Below are positions 1 through 7,797 of a DNA stretch of 38,190 nt, in pieces (position 1 is the first letter of the stretch; the number at the start of each line of letters is the position of its first letter). The translations under genes and the position numbers were made by a program. The notes below the pieces were generated by a model that made no database searches, had not been told where the DNA came from, and worked only from the letters and a program-made list of their open reading frames with translations. The stretch is from positions 1 to 38,190 of the forward strand of contig CALWLH010000107.1 of NCBI GenBank assembly GCA_944381475.1. The letters are read 5' to 3'. The stretch is from an uncultured Lachnospiraceae bacterium (GTDB taxonomy: Bacteria; Bacillota; Clostridia; Lachnospirales; Lachnospiraceae).

Positions 1-615
1 CAGTGTAAAAATCGCCTTCACAATGCCGATCACGCCTCCCACCAACAGGGAAACAATCAGGGCGATCAATGCCGCCGCCAGACCAATGACCAGACCAATA
101 ACCCCAAACACCAGACCCAGCACAACCCCAAGGACTCCCAGCAGGATGCCGCCCCAGACAGGAACTGTTACCAGCAGAAACAAAATCATCCAGATGTTGA
201 CGCCCTTCCTCTTTCTTCCGGCGGGCCGCTCACTGTCCCTGTTTTCGTCTGCTCTTTTATAACCGCCGGCCCCGGAGTAAGAATACTCCCTGCTTCCAAA
301 GGCCTCCCGCTCCATCTGTCTTCTGTATTTTTCCCACCCGGGTTTGGAAGAGCCGGCGCCGCTGCCATCATTTTCCCGCTTTGTGAGAGGCTCCCTCACC
401 GTGTCATGCCGGGAGTCGTCCATCACATCTGCGATAATGCTCTTTGCCAGCTCTTCCGGGCTCCCCAGCTCCCACATCACCCGGGCCTCATTTTCCGGGC
501 CCGCCTCCTCAAAATAATTTCTGTAATACTCCAGCGCAGCCTCCCGCTCCTCCTCCGGAATCCGGTAAAGCTGCTGGCTCAACTGCCATAAATATTCCTC
601 TCTGCTGATATCCAT
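1..615 (-). CDS. HAAS/DUF1700-type membrane protein (3' end outside window)
   Basis: The frame is open from ATG at 615 to the window edge, giving at least 205 residues. The first ~60 residues form a charged helical segment (EEYLWQL, then EEREAALEYYRNYFEEAG) typical of HAAS/DUF1700 proteins that pair with PadR regulators. A polar linker (about 65-125) follows, then a glycine-rich hydrophobic C-terminal part (about 133 onward) that should form several membrane segments. A good ribosome site (GGGGAAGGAG) lies just upstream. It starts 33 bases after the padR stop, so the two are almost certainly cotranscribed. In related systems the PadR protein represses a membrane-protein operon; the exact function here is unknown. 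Confidence 0.8.
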   Translation of the reverse strand, partial: MDISREEYLWQLSQQLYRIPEEEREAALEYYRNYFEEAGPENEARVMWELGSPEELAKSIIADVMDDSRHDTVREPLTKRENDGSGAGSSKPGWEKYRRQMEREAFGSREYSYSGAGGYKRADENRDSERPAGRKRKGVNIWMILFLLVTVPVWGGILLGVLGVVLGLVFGVIGLVIGLAAALIALIVSLLVGGVIGIVKAIFTL

Positions 616-648
616 AATCAGGCTCCTTCCCCTGCTGTTTTTTTCCAG

Positions 649-969
649 TTACTCCCTCTGCTCTCCCAAAATATGGTCGATCTTATCCGCATACAGTCTC
701 CACTCCGACTTGTAAAGCATCAGCTGGGCAGAGCCCTTGGGGGTAATCTGATAATACCGCCTGTTCCTGCCGGAACACTCACGGTCATAAACACTGAGGC
801 ACTCATCCTTCTGCAGCCGCCGCAGTACCGGGTAGAGTGTGGACTCCGAAATGTCGATCACTTCCCGGACGTCCTGTGTAATGCGGTACCCGTAGGTTCC
901 CTCCGCATCCTTGCTCACCACCGCCAGCACGATTGCATCCAGAAGCGCCGCTCCTGTAGCAAATACCAT
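649..969 (-). CDS. PadR family transcriptional regulator
   Basis: A 106-residue protein matching a short PadR regulator. It has a winged helix-turn-helix at about residues 8-80, with the family's hallmarks YGYRITQDV, the recognition-helix region STLYPVLRRLQKDE and the wing RRYYQITPKG, and then one C-terminal helix used for dimerisation. The start at 969 is preceded by AAAGGAAG. It heads an operon with the HAAS-domain membrane protein, the usual partnership for this subfamily. A consensus SigA promoter with dyads lies about 85 bases upstream, which fits negative autoregulation. The inducer cannot be told from the sequence. Confidence 0.92.
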   Translation of the reverse strand: MVFATGAALLDAIVLAVVSKDAEGTYGYRITQDVREVIDISESTLYPVLRRLQKDECLSVYDRECSGRNRRYYQITPKGSAQLMLYKSEWRLYADKIDHILGEQRE

Positions 970-1055
970 CCCGGTTTCTTCCTTTCCTTCATAATGCTGT
1001 TGTTATTGAGAACAGCATGCGTACATATCTGAAAGCTGTTCTTGTCATATGCAAT

Positions 1056-1084
1056 ATTATATGCGATACAATATTGCTTGTCAA
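1056..1084 (-). promoter_or_regulatory. SigA-type promoter of the padR operon
   Basis: Read on the minus strand, this is TTGACA (1084-1079), a 17-base spacer and TATAAT (1061-1056), exact consensus at both hexamers. The inverted repeat GCAATATT (1051-1058) / AATATTGC (1070-1077) overlaps the -10 and spacer and is a good candidate PadR operator. A second dyad, GAACAGC (1010-1016) / GCTGTTC (1035-1041), falls in the early transcribed region. Confidence 0.85.
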
Positions 1085-1150
1085 CATCTGTTTCTTACGA
1101 TTTTCTTATGTTTTATGTCAGAATACTGAGAAAGACATTTTACATATATA

Positions 1151-1177
1151 GAAAAGGAGCAGACCTTCGTCTGCTCC
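1151..1177 (-). terminator. Rho-independent terminator after htrA
   Basis: The 8-bp inverted repeat GGAGCAGA / TCTGCTCC (1156-1163 and 1170-1177) has a 6-base loop. On the minus strand it is followed by TTTTC. It lies 50 bases past the htrA stop. Confidence 0.75.
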
Positions 1178-1226
1178 ATGTACTGCGCTTGATCTCCAGC
1201 CTGCCTTCTAGTCGGCTGTTTCATGC

Positions 1227-2807
1227 TTACTCTTCTGTGGAGGTTTCAGGCATATCCTTCTTAAATCCCAGGGTTACCTCCGTGGTGCGCTCCACATACT
1301 CACGGTTTCTTCCATCCTCCACCAGCGTGTAGTAGGTGATGGTTACCGTCTCGCCACCCTCATAGTATGCCAGCTCATTGACCAGGGAGTTCCAGGAGGT
1401 AATTTCCGCATCGTTTAAACCGGTGATGATATCGTAGGGCATCAGACCTGCCTGGTCTGCGGGACCACCCTCCACTACTTCGGAGATAAAAGCGCCCTGC
1501 CCGTCATAGAAGCTGCTGTACTGGCTGTTGGCAGAGATGCCAAGCCATGCCGCCTTATCCTCATCCGTCACCTTGTCACGGATCACTGTCTCCTTGTTCA
1601 TCAGCTCGGTGATAATGCTTTCCGCAGAGGTGATGGGAATGGCATAGCCGATACCCTCCACATCCTCGGAGGCATATTTTGCAGAATTGATACCGATGAG
1701 TCTGCCGTTCACATCAAACAGACCGCCGCCGCTGTTGCCGGGGTTGATGGCCGCATCCGTCTGCAAAAGCTCACGGGTCACATTGTCGATGGTTACCTCA
1801 CGATTGACAGCGCTTACATAACCCACTGTAACCGACTGGCCAAAGCCTAATGCATTGCCGATGGCGATGACTCCATTGCCCACCTTTAACTCGTCAGAGT
1901 TGCCCACAGTGGCGATCTTGATGGCGCTCATGGTCTCCTCATCGATATCATCCAGATCTACAGCGATGACCGCCAGATCCGCTTCCGTATCCATGCCCTT
2001 GATATTTGCCTCCACCGTCACATCATTGCAGAAGGTGATGGTGATATCGCTGGTGTCCACCGTATAACCATACTCGGAATAGTCCGTGGGGTTCACCACA
2101 TGGGCGTTTGTCACGATCAGAAGCTCCTCACCGTTGTCCGCTATAATCACGCCGCTGCCGGCGCCGGATGCCGTACGGTCATTGGAGGAGCTGTCGCCAA
2201 ACCAGCTCCAATAGCTGCTGTTTACTGAGTAAACCGTGGTGTTGGTCACCGCCACAACCGTGGGCATAACCTCCTCCACCACATCGGATACGTCCAGCAG
2301 TGAGGCTGATACCTCGCCTGTCGAGGCTATATTGGACTCATTTCTTGTCAATGTAGTGACTCCGCTGGTATCGCTTTCACCTTCCGTCCCGTTTTCCTGC
2401 GTCTGAGCTGCGTCCGATTCCTGGTCATGGGTCAGCCCTACCAGCTGTCCATCGGAGGAGCCGCCGCTTGAGGAACCGCCGGAAATCCACTGTGAAGCAG
2501 CGATCAGTCCGCCGGATATTACCGCAAACATACCTGCCGCCAGGGCCACTCCGGCAACCTTTTTCCCCACGCCGCTTTTCTTTCTCTCCGGCTGAGGGGC
2601 GTTTTCCTGGGGCCAGGGGTTCGGTGAACCCTGCTCAAATTTATAACGGTACTGGGAGCTGGATTGGGGCTCCACATAGTCTTCGTTTACCCTGTACATC
2701 CGCTGCTCCTCGCCAGCTTTGTTCTCTTCCTGAACGCCGGAATTATCATGATCTATATTTTCCATCTTCCCGCTGTCTTCAGGCTCGTTAAAAAACTTTT
2801 CTGACAT
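1227..2807 (-). CDS. htrA: Membrane-anchored HtrA/DegP-type serine protease with PDZ domain
   Basis: A 526-residue surface quality-control protease. Residues 1-80 are a charged cytoplasmic segment and about 82-105 form a single transmembrane anchor. A low-complexity Ser/Gly/Asp/Glu linker reaches about 165, followed by a trypsin-like domain at about 172-405. The catalytic triad is visible: His236 (TNAHVV), Asp277 (EADLAV) and Ser359 (NPGNSGG). One PDZ domain follows at about 420-515 (GPADQAGLMPYDIITGLN). The start is preceded by AAGGAGGG. The gene appears monocistronic, with a hairpin terminator downstream and 171 non-coding bases upstream. In Bacillota such proteins degrade misfolded secreted proteins and are often induced by envelope stress; no convincing promoter was picked out here. 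Confidence 0.95.
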   Translation of the reverse strand: MSEKFFNEPEDSGKMENIDHDNSGVQEENKAGEEQRMYRVNEDYVEPQSSSQYRYKFEQGSPNPWPQENAPQPERKKSGVGKKVAGVALAAGMFAVISGGLIAASQWISGGSSSGGSSDGQLVGLTHDQESDAAQTQENGTEGESDTSGVTTLTRNESNIASTGEVSASLLDVSDVVEEVMPTVVAVTNTTVYSVNSSYWSWFGDSSSNDRTASGAGSGVIIADNGEELLIVTNAHVVNPTDYSEYGYTVDTSDITITFCNDVTVEANIKGMDTEADLAVIAVDLDDIDEETMSAIKIATVGNSDELKVGNGVIAIGNALGFGQSVTVGYVSAVNREVTIDNVTRELLQTDAAINPGNSGGGLFDVNGRLIGINSAKYASEDVEGIGYAIPITSAESIITELMNKETVIRDKVTDEDKAAWLGISANSQYSSFYDGQGAFISEVVEGGPADQAGLMPYDIITGLNDAEITSWNSLVNELAYYEGGETVTITYYTLVEDGRNREYVERTTEVTLGFKKDMPETSTEE

Positions 2808-2978
2808 TGTAATTCCCTCCTTAAACTTATTTCACCATCATGTTCATTTACTCTTTTTGTTTTTATGATGCCAGAATACACCTGATTTGTGACAACTTTG
2901 TGTTATGGATATGAAAAAAATGTAATCCTTTCACTTATAAATTCAATAATCTTGGGCTCCATTCCTTTGAGCGCAGCA

Positions 2979-4085
2979 TTAAAGCTTCAGGATCCTGCTC
3001 TGGTTCAAAATCATGGTATTATAGAGAAACAGAACGTCGCTGTTCGGGTCGATCTCGCCGTCCATGACCATCATAAAGGCGTTCATAGTCATATAGCGCA
3101 GGTCGATCATAACGATGCGGGAATAATTTTCCGTAAGGAGGGGCGCAATGCTGCTTCCAAAGGAATCCCGGAACAGATAAAGGGTTTTCTCCTGCTTTGC
3201 ATCTGGATTTTTCAGCTCCAAAAGAGCCTTTGCCCCCGACAGGTATACATCATAGGCATCCATTCCCTCCAGGCGGTCCTCCGCATAAATAGGCATCTCC
3301 TGATTCTTCTCATAATCAAAGACGGTTATATCCTCCATTCCCTGAAAGCCGAGGCAATGGATGCTGTCCGGGGACAGATAGGGCGCTGCGGCCTGGAAAT
3401 AGTAGGAGCCGTAGAATTTGTCAAAGCTTACAGCCGTTTCATAGTCTCTGCCGGGAACATATCCCCCATCCATTCCCTTCAGGATATTTTCAGCCACATC
3501 CTCTATACACTCCTGCTTCCAATGAAGGTCCAGCCGGTAGTAGTCGGACAGCTCCAGAAGCCCAAAGATATCCAGATACTTCGCATCTTCCATCCCCTGC
3601 TGCATCAGCTGGGTAAGCCTGCCGTAATCCAGGGCAGGATAGCCATGCTGCTCTGCCACAAAATAATTTTTATCCGGAATGATGGAAAAATAGTAATTGG
3701 CATCTGGAAAATATTCCCTGCAAATCCGTAAAAAGCCCTCTGCCGCGTTTGATATGGCAGTTTCAGACAGAGGATACTCCAGCTTATAGACCGCATCCCC
3801 AATAAGATATATTCCGTCCACATCCTTCTGTCCGAATATGCCCTGCTTGAAAATACTGGCGGAGGACCGGAAAATATCCCTTGCGGGGAACTGATCCAGC
3901 AGATAATCCTCCAGCTTAGTAAAATATTCGCCGGAGAGCACCTCCGATGCCTGGGGCTTTGGAACCTGTTCCAGATCTCTGCGTTCGCTCCAGGAAACGT
4001 CCTGATCCGGCAGCATGATATGGGCTGCCATCCCCGCTGCCAGCATCGCCGCAAATCCCCAGGTAATGAATACTTCTTTTTTCAT
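2979..4085 (-). CDS. DHHW-family surface protein, partner of the MBOAT acyltransferase
   Basis: A 368-residue protein with one N-terminal membrane anchor (about 5-25) and an extracytoplasmic domain. The family signature is present in the variant form LDLHWKQ, and the SGNH-like motif RDSFGSS appears near the C-terminus. DHHW/AlgX-like proteins sit beside AlgI-type MBOAT proteins and are thought to complete transfer of acetyl groups to a surface polymer. A GTG start at 4091 is possible, but AAAGGAGG would then abut it. The ATG at 4085 has a 5-base spacing and gives the typical MKKEVF beginning, so it is preferred. It begins 11 bases after the MBOAT stop, so the two form a transcription unit. 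The acetylated polymer is not identified. Confidence 0.85.
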   Translation of the reverse strand: MKKEVFITWGFAAMLAAGMAAHIMLPDQDVSWSERRDLEQVPKPQASEVLSGEYFTKLEDYLLDQFPARDIFRSSASIFKQGIFGQKDVDGIYLIGDAVYKLEYPLSETAISNAAEGFLRICREYFPDANYYFSIIPDKNYFVAEQHGYPALDYGRLTQLMQQGMEDAKYLDIFGLLELSDYYRLDLHWKQECIEDVAENILKGMDGGYVPGRDYETAVSFDKFYGSYYFQAAAPYLSPDSIHCLGFQGMEDITVFDYEKNQEMPIYAEDRLEGMDAYDVYLSGAKALLELKNPDAKQEKTLYLFRDSFGSSIAPLLTENYSRIVMIDLRYMTMNAFMMVMDGEIDPNSDVLFLYNTMILNQSRILKL

Positions 4086-4096
4086 AGGCACCTCCT

Positions 4097-5536
4097 TTAA
4101 AATCTGAAATACAGGAAGGGATTAAAGGAACCGCTGACCAAAAAGGCTGTACAACAGTATAACAGCACCGCCAGACCCAGCATTTCCACAATGGTCATTC
4201 CTATTTTCACCCCGGTTCCCTGACAGGAAGCCTGCAGCCGCAGCCACAGATATTTTGGCAGGGGCGTAGCTCCGATCACTGCAATCACCATCAGCCTCCA
4301 GAAGCTGGCCCACACATAACTGGTCATGGTGCCTGTAAAGGCCACGCCCCCCAGTCCCAGCATCCCGCTGAACATCTCACCAATCTTATTCAGCTCGGCA
4401 AACTCAAATATAGAGAAGCTGAAAACGCACACAATAAGGGTATAGATATGGGCAAGCACCGGCATACGTTTCAGATAGGGCAGCAAAAACAGCTTTTCCA
4501 ATATGAGAAATATCGTAAAATAGAAGCCCCACAACACAAAATTCCAGGAAGCGCCGTGCCACAGACCCGTCAGGCACCATACGATGAAGATATTTCTGAA
4601 CCACTTGGCCTTTGAGCCCCGGTTTCCCCCCAGAGGAATATACAGATAATCCCGAAACCAGCCTCCCAGGGTCATATGCCATCGGCGCCAGAATTCTGTA
4701 ATGCTTTTGGATATAAACGGATAGTCAAAATTTTCAGGAAAGCGGAAGCCAAACATTCTTCCAAGGCCGATGGCCATGTCAGAATATCCTGAAAAATCAA
4801 AATACACCTGAAGCATATAGGCCGCGCCGTGAAGAATGTAAAGAAGAACCGTCCGCTCCCCCGCATCGCTAGCCGCCGCCACGCACTCCGCCAGAGAGTT
4901 GGAAAGAAGCACCTTCTTGGAAAGACCAATGACAAACCGCTCCGCACCGTATGCAAAATTCTCCCAGCTCTCCCGTCTTTTATTTTTCATCTCGTCCCGC
5001 ACTGCAGAGTAGCGGACTATCGGACCTGCCAACAGCTTGGGAAACAGGGAAACATACACGCCAAAGCTTAGCAGATTTTTTTCCGCCTCTTCCCCCCGGT
5101 ACACATCCACCAGATAGGCGATGATCTGAAAGGTATAAAAGCTGATACCCACCGGAAGGGCCAGCTTTAACAAGGGAATCTGGGCTGCCGCGCCCCGGTA
5201 GCTGATACCGGCGGCGGCAAAAGCGCCGTTTACTATCTCGATAAAAAAATCTGCATACTTAAAGAAGCCCAACAGTCCCAGACTGACAACCAGCGACAGC
5301 ACTAGCGGCAGCTTTTCCTTTCCGGTTCCTCTCGTCTTATCAATCCAAATCCCAAAGAGATATCCCTCCAGAATGGAAAACAGCATCAGAAGGCAGTATA
5401 CCGGTTCTCCTGTAAAATAGAAGAACAGGCTTGCCAGCAGCAAAAATCCATTGCGCCAGCCCCTGGGACAAATAAAATATATGAGCAGTACGCAGGGTAA
5501 AAACAAATATAAAAAATGAATACTGGAAAACAACAT
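4097..5536 (-). CDS. MBOAT O-acyltransferase, AlgI/DltB-like
   Basis: A 479-residue polytopic protein matching the AlgI-type branch of membrane-bound O-acyltransferases, which move acetyl groups across the membrane for polysaccharide acetylation. Family landmarks are FFKYADFF, the long motif around FWRRWHMTLGGWFRDYLY, and LWHGASWNF carrying the invariant catalytic-region histidine (about residue 327). The open frame extends to 5593, but that start lies inside the upstream terminator hairpin. The ATG at 5536 gives the classic MLFSSIHFLYLFLP start. The nearest Shine-Dalgarno (GGGAGG) is about 15 bases away, which is long. It pairs with the DHHW protein directly downstream. Confidence 0.93.
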   Translation of the reverse strand: MLFSSIHFLYLFLPCVLLIYFICPRGWRNGFLLLASLFFYFTGEPVYCLLMLFSILEGYLFGIWIDKTRGTGKEKLPLVLSLVVSLGLLGFFKYADFFIEIVNGAFAAAGISYRGAAAQIPLLKLALPVGISFYTFQIIAYLVDVYRGEEAEKNLLSFGVYVSLFPKLLAGPIVRYSAVRDEMKNKRRESWENFAYGAERFVIGLSKKVLLSNSLAECVAAASDAGERTVLLYILHGAAYMLQVYFDFSGYSDMAIGLGRMFGFRFPENFDYPFISKSITEFWRRWHMTLGGWFRDYLYIPLGGNRGSKAKWFRNIFIVWCLTGLWHGASWNFVLWGFYFTIFLILEKLFLLPYLKRMPVLAHIYTLIVCVFSFSIFEFAELNKIGEMFSGMLGLGGVAFTGTMTSYVWASFWRLMVIAVIGATPLPKYLWLRLQASCQGTGVKIGMTIVEMLGLAVLLYCCTAFLVSGSFNPFLYFRF

Positions 5537-5568
5537 AACTGCTTTTAAAAACCTCCCATAGGCAGAGA

Positions 5569-5600
5569 AAAACGGATGTGGATCGTTCCCCATCCGTTTT
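5569..5600 (-). terminator. Rho-independent terminator after the lipoprotein gene
   Basis: The perfect 10-bp stem AAAACGGATG / CATCCGTTTT has a 12-base loop. On the minus strand it ends in TTTTTC. It separates the ECF/lipoprotein region from the MBOAT unit. Confidence 0.8.
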
Positions 5601-5632
5601 CATGCGTTTCTTATGTGGATGATATTATGATG

Positions 5633-6307
5633 TTATTCACTAAGACTCTCAGGACACATGATGAAAAACACCGTGTTTCCCACATAGTCAACCACGGTCT
5701 CATCCGCCTCCACACAGACATTCCATCTGGGGTTTGCGTTCTCGGACAGATCCGCTACAAAGCCCTCCACATCGGCCCCCTCCTCAAGGACAAAGATATA
5801 CCCTACAAAGGGAATAGAACCGATCATAGGAGCAAAGGCCACGCCCTCCTCAAAGCCTGTAACCTCATAGTTATCAAAGCCGCTTAAGAGTCCTTCCTCA
5901 ACAGGCATGGTCATTAAGCTCAACTCTGTGGATGTAATCACCTCATTGGAGATCACTGCGTCCGCCAGCTCCTGGGCTGAGAGAGAAGAATCCGCGTTAA
6001 CGCGATCCTGAAAATCCTTTAAGAGAATATGGCCAAGAGTATCCTCTGTACCTACGGAGTTATCATCTGCGCCATCATTTTCCCCCTCATCCTCTGCTGA
6101 GGTATCCTCAGGCGCCCCTGTATTCGCTTCGGCGTCCTGATCAGATTCTTTTTCCTCCGTTGTGTCTGCCTCTGTTGTTCCTGCCTCTGTTGTTCCTGCT
6201 GCTGATGTATCTGCAGCAGCGCCAGTTGAGCTGCTTGACCCAGAGCATCCCATCAGAGATGCAGCTAAAGCTCCGCATAATACAAACATTCCAATTTTTC
6301 TTCTCAT
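5633..6307 (-). CDS. Secreted lipoprotein of unknown function
   Basis: A 224-residue predicted lipoprotein. A basic start (MRRK) and hydrophobic segment end in the lipobox LMGC with Cys21. A disordered Ser/Thr/Glu/Asp-rich linker (about 22-90) contains a TTEAG/TTEAD tandem caused by a 15-bp DNA repeat near 6168-6198. A folded C-terminal domain follows at about 92-224. That domain loosely recalls the small lipoprotein domains common in Clostridia (DUF4358-like), but I do not recognise it with certainty. A strong ribosome site (GAAGGAGGG) precedes the start. It lies 122 bases after the anti-sigma gene, so it may be a target or accessory of that sigma factor. A hairpin terminator follows. Confidence 0.75.
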   Translation of the reverse strand: MRRKIGMFVLCGALAASLMGCSGSSSSTGAAADTSAAGTTEAGTTEADTTEEKESDQDAEANTGAPEDTSAEDEGENDGADDNSVGTEDTLGHILLKDFQDRVNADSSLSAQELADAVISNEVITSTELSLMTMPVEEGLLSGFDNYEVTGFEEGVAFAPMIGSIPFVGYIFVLEEGADVEGFVADLSENANPRWNVCVEADETVVDYVGNTVFFIMCPESLSE

Positions 6308-6429
6308 AATTTCCCTCCTTCAAATCCGGAATACCTGCCGGATCTGAAATAATCCTTTCTATTAATCTTCTTCATCTCAGTATCAAAAGTCCTTATACAG
6401 ACCCTGCACGAAAGACTTCTACGATACGC

Positions 6430-7059
6430 TCATCTTGCAAATTCCAGAATCTTCTCCAGATATTCCTCCGGAATCACGCCTTCTGCCTGATCCCCTTCTA
6501 AAATCCCCAGAAGTTTTTCATCCCAGGCTCCATTCCGGTACACCAGAACCGCAGCCTGCCTTTGCCCTTCCTCAGAGAGAACCGGTTCATTCTGAAATAA
6601 ACCGGGAAACAGTGCCGCAAGATCTGCCCTGCCGCTGGTATAACAGACCATACCCTCCTCCGGATTTGTGATAATTATTTCCACTTTTTCAGAAGTGCAT
6701 TCATCCAACAGGATGATCCTCTGATTTTCATAGACATATGCTTCCTGATCTTCCAGAAAACAGGCAGCGGTCAATGCGTTCTGGCTCTCCACCCTGCTGG
6801 CCCCGGTCTGCTCCCTGGTCTCATCTCCTGCCCTAATCACACTGGGCTCCTCGCCAGGCTCCTTTTCCATGTATCCCCTGTAGATACCCGCAGCCAAGAT
6901 CACAACAAATACCAGCGCCATGCCATACGCTATTCGATACAGCTTTCTTCTGTTCATAGCAAAGAAGGCCCTTTGCGCCTGGTAGGATTTCACCCGCTCT
7001 ACAAGCGCCCTGTCAGGATGAATTTTTCCCAATGTATTCCTTAGCTTATCTGTATCCAT
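6430..7059 (-). CDS. Probable membrane anti-sigma factor
   Basis: A 209-residue protein with a cytoplasmic N-terminus (about 1-37), one transmembrane helix (about 40-60, KLYRIAYGMALVFVVILAAGIY) and an extracytoplasmic domain of about 145 residues. This topology, and its place 19 bases downstream of an ECF sigma gene, indicates a cognate anti-sigma factor. No zinc-type HxxxCxxC motif is visible in the N-terminus, so it would not be a ZAS-type anti-sigma. The outer domain is not recognised and may sense an envelope signal. AAGGGG precedes the start. Confidence 0.75.
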   Translation of the reverse strand: MDTDKLRNTLGKIHPDRALVERVKSYQAQRAFFAMNRRKLYRIAYGMALVFVVILAAGIYRGYMEKEPGEEPSVIRAGDETREQTGASRVESQNALTAACFLEDQEAYVYENQRIILLDECTSEKVEIIITNPEEGMVCYTSGRADLAALFPGLFQNEPVLSEEGQRQAAVLVYRNGAWDEKLLGILEGDQAEGVIPEEYLEKILEFAR

Positions 7060-7078
7060 CTTTCTTCAACCCCTTCCA

Positions 7079-7597
7079 TCAATCCATGTGCCATTGATCA
7101 CTGTTCAGCTTCAGCTTCTGCCTGGCTCTTGACAAACGCATCTTCACATTTGCCTCAGAGATGGAGAGACTTTTCGCAATCTCCTTCACCGACAGCTCCT
7201 CATAGTAGAACAGCTCGATCACCACCCGTAAATTTGATGGCAGCCTCATCACCTCCTGATAAATCCCCTGTTCCTCCTGATCCATTTCGCAAAATGCTTC
7301 CTCAGGAGCTTCCTCCAAAGGTGCAAAATGTCTCCGAAAAGGATTCATCCAGAATAATTTGCAGCAGTTGACGGTAACCCGAATCAGCCATGCTTTACGA
7401 TGCTCCTCACTTTCAAAGCAGGGATCTTTTTGCATGTATTTTAAGAACACCTCCTGAAAGATATCCTCCGCGTCCGGCCGATTTCCCATCTTAGATAAGG
7501 CAATTCTGTACACCATGTCTGCATAGCAGTCAACGACCTCTTCAACTGTACGGTTTGGAAAGTCACATTCGCCCGCGCGCTGCGTTTGCTCTTCCAT
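7079..7597 (-). CDS. ECF-type RNA polymerase sigma factor
   Basis: A 172-residue sigma-70 family protein with only regions 2 and 4. Region 2 spans about 18-88 and includes the -10-recognition stretch around DAEDIFQEVFLKYM. Region 4 spans about 110-168, with the helix-turn-helix SVKEIAKSLSISEANVKMRLSRARQKL. AGGGAGAAGG precedes the ATG. It is followed by a one-helix membrane protein that is probably its anti-sigma factor. About 80 bases upstream, on the minus strand, is GTTACCTTTCGG, which could be part of an autoregulated ECF promoter, though I cannot verify that. Targets in the window are not obvious. Confidence 0.92.
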   Translation of the reverse strand: MEEQTQRAGECDFPNRTVEEVVDCYADMVYRIALSKMGNRPDAEDIFQEVFLKYMQKDPCFESEEHRKAWLIRVTVNCCKLFWMNPFRRHFAPLEEAPEEAFCEMDQEEQGIYQEVMRLPSNLRVVIELFYYEELSVKEIAKSLSISEANVKMRLSRARQKLKLNSDQWHMD

Positions 7598-7770
7598 AAC
7601 AACCTTCTCCCTTCCTGTACCCTGAGGTCAGGCTTGTATTAAGGCCTGAATTTCACGCCTTCCATTAACAATACAAAATACCCTGCCGAAAGGTAACAAT
7701 CTTATCAAAAAATTTTTTATTTTTTTCACCGGCATACCGGAATGTCCTATAAAGACTTTGGGCATGAATG

Positions 7771-7794
7771 AAAAAAGGAGGGCTTTCGCCCTCC
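7771..7794 (-). terminator. Terminator at the end of the polysaccharide/LCP gene run
   Basis: The 7-bp GC-rich stem GGAGGGC / GCCCTCC (7777-7783 and 7788-7794) has a 4-base loop. On the minus strand it is followed by six T residues (7776-7771). It sits 3 bases after the LCP stop codon and closes the long cda-polysaccharide run. Confidence 0.92.
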
Positions 7795-7797
7795 CGT

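Noticed and set aside
2889-3731. 280-codon plus-strand frame opposite the DHHW gene
   Set aside because: Shadow frame; the minus-strand protein has the family motifs and partner gene.
6162-6200. Short tandem repeat as a CRISPR-like or mobile signal
   Set aside because: Only two 15-bp units inside the lipoprotein linker coding sequence; simple low-complexity duplication.
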